DNA of 64,000 nucleotides from Craterostigma plantagineum. Lineage: Eukaryota; Streptophyta; Magnoliopsida; Lamiales; Linderniaceae. How positions within the stretch are numbered: the first letter of the stretch is position 1; the number at the start of each line of letters is the position of its first letter. The position numbers were made by a program, and so were the translations under genes. The notes under the pieces were generated by a model that was given only the letters and a program-made list of their open reading frames with translations, had not been told where the DNA came from and did not search any database. Shown one piece after another: positions 31,930 through 42,926 of this stretch. The DNA lies in NCBI GenBank assembly GCA_027422505.1, contig JAPQWV010000357.1, positions 372,001-436,000 of the forward strand, in the 5' to 3' direction.

Positions 31930-33195
31930 CGAATATTACGAACTATTCTATGCTCAATATGCAGGTGTACCAATCGATAGTAGTACAGAAACGGTAAGTA
32001 TTCAAGTATCGAACCAAAGGAACTGTCTACTTTAGAAAACCGTCGTTAATATCCTAGTGATTATTTTTGGGTTGATACAAATATAAATAACGACAAACTA
32101 AATAAACGATAAACACAAAAATATAAATCTGGTAAAATAGCGATAATGGGTGACAACTTTATAAAAGCAAAGTATTGAAACTTTGAATCCCCCTAGCTCG
32201 ACCGAAGCAAATATTTATTATACACGAACATGACTATTATTAGACCGTGGAGATTCCTATAACATGCGTACGAGTCTCTATAGGTGACAACTGCGCCTTA
32301 CTATAAGATAATCGTAAACAACTAATCTACGAATTAAGGAGCCGGGCAAGCTTCCCTAACTACTTAACCGAAGACCGCATTAAAATACGATAAATCGCTA
32401 TATTAGATTTGACTCTAATCCAACGGGGTAACTCAACCTATCTCTAGCGACGAATTTACGCCGCTCGTTTACGAGTGGTCTAATCGTTAGCCCCTCTTTC
32501 GAGGGTAGCTTACGATTTCCCAAAAATTATATTGATCACATAGACATAATCAAAATAATAATAAGAAATCATAATCGAGTCATACTAATAGCCAAAAACA
32601 ACAATTCTTAAACATGCATACGATGTCGCTAGGGTTCATCTAGTCTCCACGTCTCTTATCTAGGGTGGCGGGCGATCAGCTTTTCCCTTCCCTTGTCCTT
32701 CTTATCCACTCCCCACGTCTCTTGCTCTCAGCCCAAACCGCTTCACTTCGTCGCTCTTCACAGCCCAGCCGCTGAAATCAGCTCGTCAAAGCGCACGGCC
32801 GCCTCGCTCGCTCCAATTCACGCAGGCTACGACGGTTGAGTTATGAAGAGAGCATCAAGGCTACGACGGTTCAGTGTAGGATTCTTTTTTTAGGTCTACC
32901 CTTCTTAGCTCTGCCGTGAGTTATATATATATTAGAGCAAATTGTGTAGTTGATTCCTTTGTCCGTGTGAAAGAGGTCGCCTGAAAACATGTTGCTCCTT
33001 TTCATCCTTTTTGCCTATTTCTTGTTTCAAGGAAAGTGATCCCATCATCCCCAATTTCTGCACTAATGTCACGTTAATGTCCTGAAATATCAGCCTAAAT
33101 GCATAGTTTTCCCCAATTCTTGCCATTATTACGCGAAGCCCCCCAAAACTCAAATACTAATCATGCTTTTAAACATATAAAATTTATGTTTATCA
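31930..33195 (-). repeat. Athila-A 3' LTR (inverted), approximate ends
   Basis: On the minus strand it starts tgataaacat just after a gtgtgg-type purine word and runs about 1.27 kb. It aligns in parts with Athila-B's LTR (52844 to about 53940): ttgggttgatac/ttgggttcgatac, cgattggtacac, attgagca/gttgagcg and atattcgtttt. The end near 31930 is uncertain because no TG...CA terminus with a target duplication could be set. The unit includes the TCTAACGATTAGAC-like block and a cluster of cccgc/ctcttg words near 32640-32760. Confidence 0.6.
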
Positions 33196-34660
33196 AACCA
33201 CACTTCAGCTTTTGCTTGTCCTCAAGCAAAGAGATAAATATGGCATATAACAATTAAATCATGCAACGTATCAATAAAAAATGAGATCATGAGTCGGGAA
33301 ACATGTTTTGAAGTCAACGACTAACTACACAATCTCCCTAGCAATACCTATCAAGATACGCACCTCACAAGGATTCACTCAAGTCACTAAGTGTATGGGT
33401 AAAGATGTCGGTGATGTCGCCCGGGTCATGCACTAATCTAATCTCTACTATAAGCTTGCAAGTGATTCGTAAATCTACCATTTTTAATGATCAAGCGTGA
33501 ATCGGAAGGTCTTTACTGGGTAATAATATGGCTGAGATATGTAAAAAATGTAAGGAATAAGCGTAAAAAGGATATGAGCTGTAGCCGTGTTATTATCATG
33601 TCACCATCTCGAAAGCGCCAAATCTGCCATTCTTGTTCATCACTTCCGTTCTTTTGCATTCGTCGTTTTCACCAACCCCTTCTTCTTTCAACTTCTCGAT
33701 CTAGGAAATAGGTAATACGCTTTCGAGAGTGAAAGATTATCGGACGAAGGGTTCATAGTCATATATATTCTCTTTTTTTCTTCTTTTTTTCTTTTTATTT
33801 TTTTTTTTGCATTAGCTCGGAAATTTAGTACGGGTTGCGCTTCTTAAGTCCGGCACTCAACCTTCACTTCTACTATCGCTCCCATGGGTTTATGTCTGAA
33901 GGCTTAATCAGTGTCGGCAATCTATAATCCGATTTTCACAAATAAAAGGCTCAGGCTCAAAGTGGATAACTACGGTGATTAGGCATTGTCGGATACTTTG
34001 GCTATGGGATGAATACCTAATGTCTTCATCATTTTCATGCAATCACACTTTAAGTAGTTTAAAGACGTAACACACAAGCAAGTTCTGAAAGAAATTAAGC
34101 ATGATTCACACAACCAAAAATGACCAAAGTTCATCATGTAAGAAAGAAGTAGACAACGCATTTGTATCTTAATTACTCACAAAATCATCCTTTCATGATA
34201 CGAAACATGATTTTCGTTAAAAAAAAATTAATGCCAAATTCAAATAAATTATACCAAAAATCAAGACATGCACACATATAACATGTTCGCATTAATTTCA
34301 CAGAAATTCCCCTCCCCACACTTAAGATTTATGTTGTCCTCAACATAAAAATAATGTAACATACGGAAGAGGAAAAAGTAAGATAAGCAACTTCCCTGAG
34401 TAGTCCGATGTGCATGTTATGTACGGCTCCTCCCCACACTTAAGATTTTGAATTCCCTGCGATCATCGGAAAACAGAATCACAAAAACTAAAAATACGAT
34501 TGGAAAATAAAGGAAAAATATAGGATAGGCTTGGGGTGCCTGCCAAGTAGCGCTTTCTTTAATGTATTTTAGCTAGACATAGTTTGGTGTTTCAGCTCTG
34601 GGTGGTGTTGAGGAGGTGAATCGTTTCCTTCCCTAGCGCCTCAATGTCACCGCCATAGTA
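33196..34660 (-). other. Athila-A 3' UTR (inverted)
   Basis: Long non-coding interval between the integrase end and LTR. It has a pyrimidine-rich run on the plus strand (33765-33812, ttctttttttcttctttttt), which is polypurine on the element strand. Purine words aagtgtggggaggg occur as plus-strand ccctccccacactt (34310-34322) and again near 34430-34442. The polypurine tract proper is probably near 33196-33215. Stretches align with the Athila-B 3' UTR (for example tgcctgccaagtagcgctttc at 34538 with 51340). No gene is seen. Confidence 0.65.
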
Positions 34661-35023
34661 CTACTTGAGGCGCTGCCTGTTCACCTTGAAAGTCCCTCGT
34701 TCCGGGTGTGTGATCTCAACAGTGCCGTATGGAAATACTGGAGTTACCTTGAAGGGACCAGACCATGGTGACTTTAACTTGCCTGGAAATAGGCGTAGTC
34801 GAGAGTTAAAGAGCAAGACATGGTCGCCCTCGTGAAATTCCCGTCGCTGGATTTTTTTTATCATGGTACATCTTGGTGCGTTCCTTGTAGATCAACATAT
34901 TATCGTAGACCATTAGACGCCATTCTTCGAGCTCACTAATTTGAAAGTTTCTCTTTTTTCCTGCAAGATCTAAATCGAAATTTAGTGTCCTCAAAGCCCA
35001 ATATGACTTATGCTCAAGCTCGA
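34661..35023 (-). pseudogene. Athila-A integrase C-terminal part (inverted)
   Basis: Minus-strand frame from the inversion breakpoint: EHKSYWALRTLNFDLDLAGK, then ISELEEWRLMVYDNMLIYKE and TKMYHDKK. It continues after a frame change at about 34860 with REFHEGDHVLLFNSRLRLF, WSGPFKV and VEITHPERGTFKVN. These are the C-terminal (SH3-like) integrase words of Athila elements. It fits exactly after the cut integrase at 31342. At its left end it is fused in frame to unrelated gag residues by the inversion. Confidence 0.8.
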
Positions 35024-35655
35024 ATGAAGTGTTGAACAAGGACGGGAAGCCATTGTAGGTAGGGAAGACTTTGGTCAATCCGAACTTCTGTCTTCTTAGT
35101 TGGTCAAGTAGGCCAGACCATATTTGTTGGGCGACATCATAGTTTTTGTTGAAGGTGATGCCGTGAAAAATCAGCATAATTTGGCGGTTGCAGCGGTCTG
35201 ACCCGACGTGCTTAGGAGATAAGCACTTGTTGACTATCAAGAACAGCGTCCGCCAGGGTTGAGGTATGTCTTTGGCGCAGAAGTCTGGGAGATGAATGGT
35301 GTTTTGGGCATTTGGTTCGTGTCCCATGGAGAGGAAGTTGCTTATGAGGTCATCGTTAGTGGGGTGTGGGTCGTAGTGAGTCGAGTTTGGGAGATTAAGT
35401 TGTGAGTGAATGATTGTTCGGGTTAGAACAACAATGGTGTTGTCAATTTGGCTGAGAGTCGGGTTGCTTTGGGGTTATCTGTTGGGTTTTGAAGATTTGC
35501 CAATGATTGTTGTACGTAGACTTCTAGGACAAGTTCGGTTATATTAAAGGCAGTCTTTAAAGGATGGTTTTGTAGGATTTTGACGATTATAGGGTCTAAG
35601 CAGGAAGTGTTGTCAAAGTCGAACTGCGCATTATTGGGTAGTCTTTGTGCCCAGT
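35024..35655 (-). pseudogene. Copia-type gag, large N-terminal domain, middle part
   Basis: Minus-strand frames: first WAQRLPNNAQFDFDNTSCLD and IIVKILQNHPLKTAFNITE (35655 to about 35423), then after a frame change LPDFCAKDIPQPWRTLFLIV, NKCLSPKHVGSDRCN and YNGFPSLFNTS (35327-35024). The pattern HPL...A..., IPQPW.TLF...RCL, and G.D...IM..F is the one seen in the extended N-terminal Gag domain of copia elements from several asterid plants (recognition from memory, not a search). The N-terminal start of the same frame lies across Tekay-3 at 42885-42926, and the C-terminal continuation lies at 31343 in reverse. Confidence 0.6.
35651..35655. repeat. Target-site duplication of Tekay-3, left copy (ccagt)
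   Basis: ccagt precedes the 5' LTR and acagt (42885-42889) follows the 3' LTR, four of five bases equal. Taking out Tekay-3 and one copy restores the minus-strand gag frame from SKD through W to AQRLPNN, so the one mismatch is a later mutation. Confidence 0.82.
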
Positions 35656-36976
35656 TGTAATACCCGTAAAATTCTAATACGGGATTTTGATGTAAAATAA
35701 CAATATAATTTGTTAATTTCAAAGCTTAAATAATATTAATATGATATATGGAAATGGGCTTAGACCTAATGTTCGAAACTTAGGCCCAAGAATTTATTTA
35801 AATAAAACTAAGAATGGGTTACTTAGGCTCAAAGGAAAATTTCATCATTAAGCAACTTGTCCAATCGATCCCTAAGTTCAAGACTTCATATATATCTCAT
35901 AGAAAACCTCAACACTCTAAGCATCAAACGAAAAACTCAAGGAGCTGAGACACCTCAAAACGAAACAAGGATTTTCAAAATAAGATGATCGATATATCGG
36001 GACTACACCGGACTTATTTGACAATAGCATTAGGACAGGTAGGTGGATCATCCACCTATAATACCTAAACACAATTATGTGTTTTCATGCGATTATGTGA
36101 TCTACGTGACTTATGTGATTTATATGTTTTACGTACGTTTTATGTAAATCATGTTTTATGATATTTTTAAATGCATGGCACGTGCATATCACGTTAGGGC
36201 GAGAAATGGTTATACCATGATGTGACGATTGGATATGAGATATTGACGTACGGGGTAGAATGGGATGTTTGTGGTTGACGACTCTTAGAGGAGTCGAGGT
36301 TGGGCTCACTGGGCACCTGGCGGAGACAGACGTGATCGATCTGTCTACCCGGACGTGATCGATTCGGGGTGCATACCGCCGGATGGGATTTTCTTGTGAT
36401 TGGTGCGGGATATATACGACCTGGTAGGAGGACATTGACGTGATCGATCAGTGCACTACCGGCGTAGCTCCCCGTGAGACTTGGGGGTGGCCTCCCAGTG
36501 GTCTATTGCGCGCGGAGGTGTCGAGCCTAACCTAGGGCCCTGTATTGTGTGAAATAGGAATGTGGGAAAAGAAGAGTGTGCATTATATTATGTTGTGAGA
36601 TATTGGGATTGGGGTTGAGTGCACACTTGCATACACGCATTTTATTCACCTACTGGGCAAATTGCTCAGTGTTTACGTGTTGTAGGTACTGAGTCTGACG
36701 CTGATACGCGTCAAGACTGAGGCGGCTAGTGGCGGTGCTCTACGGACTTTTGAGGGTGGTGTGGTACATGGATGAAGACCTGTGGAGCGGCGTTAGGGCT
36801 TTTTGTTCTTTTGACATTTTTGGGGCTACGCCCGTTGTACAGATACTACTATGTAAAATAATATTTTATTATATTATATTATCTTTTAGGAAAAAAATTT
36901 TAACTAGACGGGCCTTCTGCGGCTTACGTTGCGGAAATCCGCCACTAATCCTAGTTAGAAAAGTAGGGTCTCTACA
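35656..36976 (+). repeat. 5' LTR of Tekay-3 (1321 bp)
   Basis: Starts tgtaatacccgtaaaattc and ends gtctctaca directly before the primer site. It keeps a segment of about 70 bases (between atacggga and tggaaatggg, about 35680-35755) that the 3' LTR lacks. The middle has cgtgatcgatc words (36331, 36357, 36431) repeated three times near a gatctgtctacccgg block. The 3' part has the gtactgagtctgacgctg and gcggctagtggcgg blocks shared with the other Tekay LTRs. Confidence 0.92.
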
Positions 36977-36978
36977 GG

Positions 36979-36990
36979 TGGTATCAGAGC
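36979..36990 (+). promoter_or_regulatory. Primer-binding site of Tekay-3
   Basis: tggtatcagagc, two bases after the LTR end; initiator tRNA-Met type, identical to those of Tekay-1 and Tekay-2. Confidence 0.92.
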
Positions 36991-37131
36991 TTCGGCTTTA
37001 GATTCTGAAAACTGTCCATGTACTGCCGCTCAAAAGTCTGGAGAACCAGCTTGGCCTGTAAGTTTACTTCTTGAGTATGTGATTACGTGTTAATTGATAC
37101 ATGTGCTCTCTATGACTGATTGTAGAACTAG

Positions 37132-38250
37132 TTGAAAATGCCGAGGACACGTAGAGAAGTAGGTGAAACTAGTCGTAGGACGGGTTCCGAATCCCCACCG
37201 AATGAGGACCGCTCTACCATTGATCAGTTAACTGATCTGGTTCGGCGGCAGTCCGGTCAGATTAACGACCTCATTCATCGTCAAAATTCCTCGGAACGTC
37301 ACTCATCCCATGGCCTAGAACGTGCAGAAGCTGCCGGGGAAAGGTTCCGAAGGTTAAACCCCCTTCATTCGAGGAAGCCGCTGATCCTACCTTTGCGGAG
37401 GATTGGCTTAGAACCAGCGAGAATATGTTTCACGTTAGCCACCTACCCGATACCGAGAAGGTGACTTGTGCCACCTTCATGTTACGTGGGAACGCGGGCT
37501 ACTGATGGGATACCATTCAGGTGCTCGAGGATCCCACTACGATGACCTGGGAAAGGTTCAAAACGCTCTTTCGGGGCAAATACTTTACCGCACCTGACAG
37601 AGCATAGAAGCTGAATGAATTCATAAACCTGAAACAAGGAGGGATGTCCGTAGCCGACTACATCCGTAAATTTGAGCAGCTCTCGAGATTTGCGCCACAT
37701 ATAGTGGCTACAGACGAACTGAAGATCGAGCGCTTTCTGGAAGGTCTCAAACCTGAGATCTTCCGAAGCGTCAGTATGTATGATACCGAAGGAAAAACTT
37801 ATGCCCGTATCGCTGAACGAGCAATTCTAGCTGAGCAGGCAGAGGCTAGAGTTACAAAAGCTCAAGATGCAAAGCGGAGAGCGGAAGGGCAACAAGTAGG
37901 AGGGAGTCAGAAACGCCCGTTCTTTGGCAAGAATCTAAATAATAGTGGAAATCAACCAGGCCAGCAGAACTGGAGACCGAGACCAAACCAAGGACCAACT
38001 AACGTTTCAACACGACCCCCAAACACTGTACCTCAATGTCGACAGTGTGGGCGCTACCACTACGGAGTATTCCATGGGCCGAGACCAAACCCAACTCCCT
38101 AATGTTTTTGGTGTGGAAAGATTGGCCACTATTCCAGGGTCTGCAACGAGAAAATACCGCAAGTTTCAAACCAACCTTTAATCCGACCTCCACCGGTACC
38201 AGCACGAGTTTTTACTTTGACCAACGAGGAGGCCGAAGCGAATCCTTCCG
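37132..38250 (+). pseudogene. Tekay-3 gag, frameshifted
   Basis: Starts at MKMPRTRREVGETSRR (ATG 37132 or 37138). The first frame loses register near 37360, where LNPLHSRKP replaces the expected NPPSFEEA-type wording. The capsid region continues in another frame with EDWLRTSENMF, a stop tga (37503) inside the GNAGY.WD word, MTWERFKTLF, and a second stop near 37605. The 37644-38102 frame has VADYIRKFEQLSRFAPH and the Gln/Asn-rich linker. The zinc knuckle (CFWCGKIGHYSRVC) follows a stop at 38100. Role as in Tekay-2, but at least one frameshift and three stops prevent a full product. Confidence 0.85.
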
Positions 38251-41200
38251 TAGTCACGGGTACGTTGACTATCTATAACGTGCCCACTTCTGTGTTAATT
38301 GACTCTGGGGCCACACATTCATTTGTGTCGGCCAAATATGTGGAAAAGGTGGGAGTTTCTCCTACCTTATCTGAGTGCAACTACATAGTTACCCTACCAC
38401 ACGGTGATCCGACACGCACTAACCAAGTGCTGGGAGGATGTTCTGTGAACATTGAGGGTAGAGATCTGAGTGTCGACCTGATTGTGATCCCAATGAACGA
38501 CTATGATGTTATTTTTGGGATAGATTGACTTTCGAAATACGGAGCCATCATAGATTGCGACAAGAAGTTCGTAAAATTTCAACTGCCTGAAGAAGAGGTG
38601 TTCACTTTTTCGGGAAAAACTACTTCGAGTCGTATTCCGCAAATCTCGGCGTTAAAGGCTCAACGACTCTTGAGATCTGGTTGTGAGTCTTATCTCGTAT
38701 ATGCGGTGATGGCAGAGGAGTTACCTCAGCCAGAACTAAAGAACGTACCGATAGTCAATGAATATGCTGAGGTATTTCCCGATGATCTCCCGGGGTTACC
38801 CCCTGATCGAGAAATACTGTTTACGATAGATCTGATATCGGGGTCCATCCCAATTTCTAAAGCTACTTATCGCCTAGCTCCGAATGAACTGAAGGAGTTG
38901 AAAGAACAGCTAGAGGACTTCTTGCAGAAAAAGGTTTATTCAACCCAGTTTTTCACCATGGGGAGCGCCGGTTTTATTCGTACGGGAGAAAGATGGGTCG
39001 ATGCGACTATGCATCGACTATAGGGAGCTGAATAAGATCACGATCAAGAATAAATATCCGTTGCCAAGGATCGATGATCTGTTCGACCAACTACAGGGTG
39101 CTACGGTATTCTCGAAAATTGACCTCCGTTCGGGATACCATCAGTTGAAGATCAGGGAGGTAGATGTTCCTAAAACCACATTCAGTACAAGGTACGGCCA
39201 TTACGAGTTTCTGGTCATGCCTTTTGGACTGACAAATGCCCCAGCCGCTTTTATGGACTTGATGAATCGAGTCTTTAAAGACTATCTTGATCGTTTCGTA
39301 ATCGTCTTTATTGACGATATCCTAATCTATTCTAAGACGAGAGAGGAACACGAGAATCATTTACGAATCGTCTTAGGAATCCTGCGAGAGAAACAGCTCT
39401 ACGCCAAATTCAAGAAATGCGAATTTTGGCTTGAGCAAGTAGCCTTCTTGGGACACGTGATTTCCGGGAGTGGAATCTCCGTGGACACGAGTAAGATTGA
39501 GGCTGTGAGCAATTGGCCACGACCAACTACTCCGATCGAAGTCCGAAGTTTTCTAGGACTTGCAGGATATTATCGTAAGTTCATAACTGACTTCTCTAGC
39601 ATAGCCTCGACTCTGACGAACTTGACCAGAAAAACATACCTTTCAAGTGGTCTGAAGCTTGCGAACAAAGTTTTCAGAAGCTGAAAAAGCGACTCACTTC
39701 TGCTCCTATTCTGACTATACCCTCGGGAACTGGAGAATTCTCAGTCTTTAGCGACGCTTCGAAGAATGGACAGGGATGCGTGCTAATGCAGAATTGGAAG
39801 GTGATCGCTTATGCTTCACGACAACTAAAAGAATACGAAAAGAACTACCCAACCACGACTTAGAACTTGCAGCAGTCGTCTTCACGTTAAAGATTTGGAG
39901 ACACTACCTTTACAGAGAAAGGTGCGAAATCTTTACACACCATAAGAGTCTGAAATATTTCTTCACCCAGAAAGAGCTGAATATGAGGCAACGGCGATGG
40001 CTGGAGCTTGTAAAAGACTACGAATGCGTTATCAATTATCATCCGGGCAAAGCAAACGTAGTCGCAGACGCGCTTAGTCGAAAGGCGATGTGTACGGAAT
40101 TGCACAGGCTTGGAGTGGAAATAGTCAATTTGGGCGAAGTCGAAACGAAACTAGCAGCTCTGACTCTTCAGCCAACGTTGCTAGAACGAATTCAAAAAGC
40201 ACAAGAAGATGATGAATTCTACCTAAAGGCGAAGGAGACACTACCCGAAGACTCCGAAATCCGAGCAGACGGAACCTTGTTATACAAGAATCGACTATAC
40301 GTGCCCAACAACGAGGAGTTACGACGAACGATAATGACAGAGGCGCACGCAACAACGTACTCAGTACACCCGGGCGCTACAAAGATGTACCAAGATTTGC
40401 GGATCATATATTGGTGGCCGGGAATAAAGAAGGATATCGCCACATTCGTAAGTAGATGTATGATATGCCAACTGATCAAAGCGGAACACCAGCGACCAGC
40501 TGGAACTTTACAGCCCTTACCGATACCCGAATGGAAATGGGACCATATCACGATGGACTTCGTCGTTGGTTTGCCTAAAACGACGAAAGGCCACGATGCC
40601 ATTCGGGTGATTGTTGATCGGCTCACCAAATCAGCCCATTTCATTCCTATCAGCTCTACTTTTTCTATGGAACGATATGCCGAATTGTACATTCATGAAA
40701 TTGTTCGACTCCATGGAATCCCAATCTCTATCGTCTCGGATCGAAATTCGAGATTTCTATCTAATTTCTGGCAGAGCCTACAGAAAGCGATGGGTACGAA
40801 ACTCTCGTTCAGTACTGCATACCATCCTCAAACCGACGGACAGTCTGAACGGACGATTCAAACCCTTGAGGACATGTTACGAGCGTGCGTGCTAGACTTC
40901 AAGGGAAACTGGAGTAAGTACTTGCCGCTAATCGAATTTTCTTACAACAATAGCTTCCATGCTACGATCGGGATGGCACCGTATGAAGCGTTATACGGAC
41001 GTAAGTGCCAATCTCCTATTCACTGGGATGAAATCGGCGAACGAGCTTTATTAGGACCCGATATGATCCGAGAAACAACAGAAGTAGTGACAAAAATTCG
41101 AGAACGAATGCGAACAGCTCAAAGCCGACAGAAGAATTATACAGATCATCGACGACGACCTCTGGAGCTCGCAGAAGACGATCAAGTATTTTTGAAGATT

Positions 41201-41623
41201 TCCCTGATGAAAGGAGTGAAGCGATTTGGAAAGAAGGGCAAGCTAAGTCCAAGATACATAGGCACATTCAAGATTATCAGGCGAGTCGGTGAAGTTGCAT
41301 ACCAGTTGGAATTACCGGCTTCCCTATCGCAAGTTCACGACGTATTTCATGTATCGACATTATGAAAATACGTCGCGGACCCGAGTCATGTGCTCTAGAA
41401 CGAGCTTCTTTACCAACAGCTCAAGCCTGACTTGAGTTATGAAGAGAAGCCCGTAGAGATTTTGACGTACGAATCGAAACGACTACGGAATAAGACTATT
41501 CCGTTAGTTAAAGTATTTTGGCGGAATCAATCAGTTGAGGAAGCCACTTGGGAACGTGATGATATGAGAGTTCGTTATCCCGAGTTATTCCAATCGGTAA
41601 TTTCGGGGACGAAATTCTTTTAA
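38217..41623 (+). pseudogene. Tekay-3 pol (PR-RT-RH-IN-chromodomain-like), broken
   Basis: Protease with [14 protein letters not shown] (about 38292-38333) and a stop at 38526 after IFGID. The linker and RT start (38598-39023) breaks near 38930. The RT core (39001-39684) has [27 protein letters not shown] and [10 protein letters not shown] (about 39304-39335), with a frameshift near 39630. RNase H begins with [12 protein letters not shown] (about 39740-39775) and shifts frame near 39845. One long frame (39776-41365) holds RNase H end, integrase zinc domain ([10 protein letters not shown], about 40365), catalytic core words [16 protein letters not shown] and GQSERT, and the GPY/F module ending [11 protein letters not shown] stop tga (41363) precedes the tail PLVKVFWRNQ and ATWERDD (41432-41623). 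Non-functional. Confidence 0.88.
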
Positions 41624-41633
41624 GAGGGGAGGA
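41622..41633 (+). promoter_or_regulatory. Polypurine tract of Tekay-3
   Basis: aagaggggagga, directly before the LTR start tgtaatacccat. Confidence 0.9.
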
Positions 41634-42884
41634 TGTAATACCCATAAAATTCTAATACGGGAAATGGGCTTAGACCTAATGTTCGAAACTTAGGCCCAAG
41701 AATTTATTTAAATAAAACTAGGAATGGGTTACTTAGGCTCAAAAGAAAATTTCATCATTAAGCAACTTGTCCAATCGATCCCTAAGTTCAAGACTTCATA
41801 TATATCTCATAGAAAACCTCAACACTCTAAGCATCAAACGAAAAACTCAAGGAGCTGAGACACCTCAAACGAAACAAGGATTTTCAAAATAAGATGATCG
41901 ATATATCGGGACTGCACCGGACTTATTTGACAATGGCAGGAGGATAGGTAGGTGGATCATCCATCTACAATACGTAAACACAATTATGTGTTTTCATGCG
42001 ATTATGTGATCTACGTGACTTATGTGATTTATATGTTTTACGTACGTTTTATGTAAATCATGTTTTATGATATTTTTAAATGCATGGCACGTGCATATCA
42101 CGTTAGGGCGAGAAATGGTGATACCATGACGTGACGATTGGATATGAGATATTGTCGTACGGGCTAGAATGAGATGTTTGTGATTGACGACTCTTAGAGG
42201 AGTCGAGGTTGGGCTCACTGGGCACCTGGCGGAGACAGACGTGATCGATCTGTCTACCCGGACGTGATCAATTCGGAGTGCATACCGCCGGATGGGATTT
42301 TCTTGTGATTGGTGCGGGAGATATACGACCTGGTAGGAGGACATTGACGTGATCGATCAGTGCACTATCGGCGTAGCTCGCCGTGAGACTTGGGGTGGCC
42401 TCCCAGTAGTCTATTGCGCGCAGAGGTGTCGAACCTAACCTAGGGCCCTGTATTGTGTGAAATAGGAATGTGGGAAAAGAAGAGTGTGCATTATATTATG
42501 TTGTGAGATATTGGGATTGGGGTTGAGTGCACACTTGCATACACGCATTTTATTCACCTACTGGGCAAATTGCTCAGTGTTTACGTGTTGTAGGTACTGA
42601 GTCTGACGCTGATACGCGTCAAGACTGAGGCGGCTGGTGGCAGTGCTCTACGGACTTTTGAGGGCGGTGCGGTACATGGATGAAGACCTGTGGAGTGGCG
42701 TTAGGGCTTTTTGTTCTTTTGACATTTTTGGGGCTACGCCCGTTGTACAGATACTACTATGTAAAATTATATTTTATTATATTATATTATCTTTTAGGAA
42801 AAAAATTTTAATTAGACGGACCTTCTGCGGCTTACGTTGTGGAAATCCGCCACTAATCCTAGTTAGAAAAGTAGGGTCGCTACA
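41634..42884 (+). repeat. 3' LTR of Tekay-3 (1251 bp)
   Basis: Aligns with the 5' LTR from tgtaataccc to gtcgctaca. The 70-base segment present in the 5' copy is missing here, so atacggga is joined to aatgggctt. The short ggga/ggaaa match at the gap ends suggests a slippage-type deletion. There are scattered substitutions elsewhere. Confidence 0.92.
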
Positions 42885-42926
42885 ACAGTCCTTAGACGTG
42901 AAAATCTTGTCAATCTCTTTCACCAT
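42885..42926 (-). pseudogene. Start of the copia-type gag interrupted by Tekay-3
   Basis: ATG at 42926 on the minus strand gives MVKEIDKIFTSKD, then the frame meets the Tekay-3 LTR. Across the insertion the next residues are WAQRLPNN at 35655. The match of frame and target site makes this the real N-terminus, or close to it; an earlier in-frame ATG at 43088 is possible. Confidence 0.65.

Larger units (their letters stand above)
31333..35023. other. 3.7-kb inversion bounded by a 10-bp inverted repeat
   Basis: tcgagcttga at 31333-31342 and its reverse complement tcaagctcga at 35014-35023 mark the ends. On the left, Athila integrase (plus) switches to a copia-type gag frame. On the right, the copia-type gag frame (minus) switches to Athila integrase. 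Turning the segment round would rejoin both at once: integrase HLPVEL with EHKSYW, and the gag word FPSLFNTS with DPDIERRPR. A double fit at one pair of breakpoints is strong evidence for an inversion after the elements were nested. Confidence 0.8.
35656..42884 (+). mobile_element. Tekay-3: complete in structure, decayed in coding
   Basis: Plus-strand gypsy element of 7229 bp: 5' LTR 35656-36976, primer site 36979-36990, gag-pol 37132-41623 with several frameshifts and stops, polypurine tract 41622-41633, 3' LTR 41634-42884. The flanking 5-bp duplication has one mismatch. Protein words are those of Tekay-2, with many changes. LTR copies differ by a 70-base gap and scattered substitutions, so it is older than Tekay-2. 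It cannot make its own proteins as it stands, but it keeps all signals needed in cis. Confidence 0.92.

Noticed and set aside
34806..35327. A 173-codon minus-strand frame that at first looked like an Athila env-like or novel fusion gene
   Set aside because: Its first part is copia-type gag and its last part is Athila integrase C-terminus. The switch falls at the inverted repeat 35014-35023, so the fusion is a product of the inversion and not a gene.
36085..36435. 116-codon minus-strand frame, nearly the same at 41994-42344
   Set aside because: Both lie at the same place in the two Tekay-3 LTRs, so the conservation reflects LTR identity and not coding selection.
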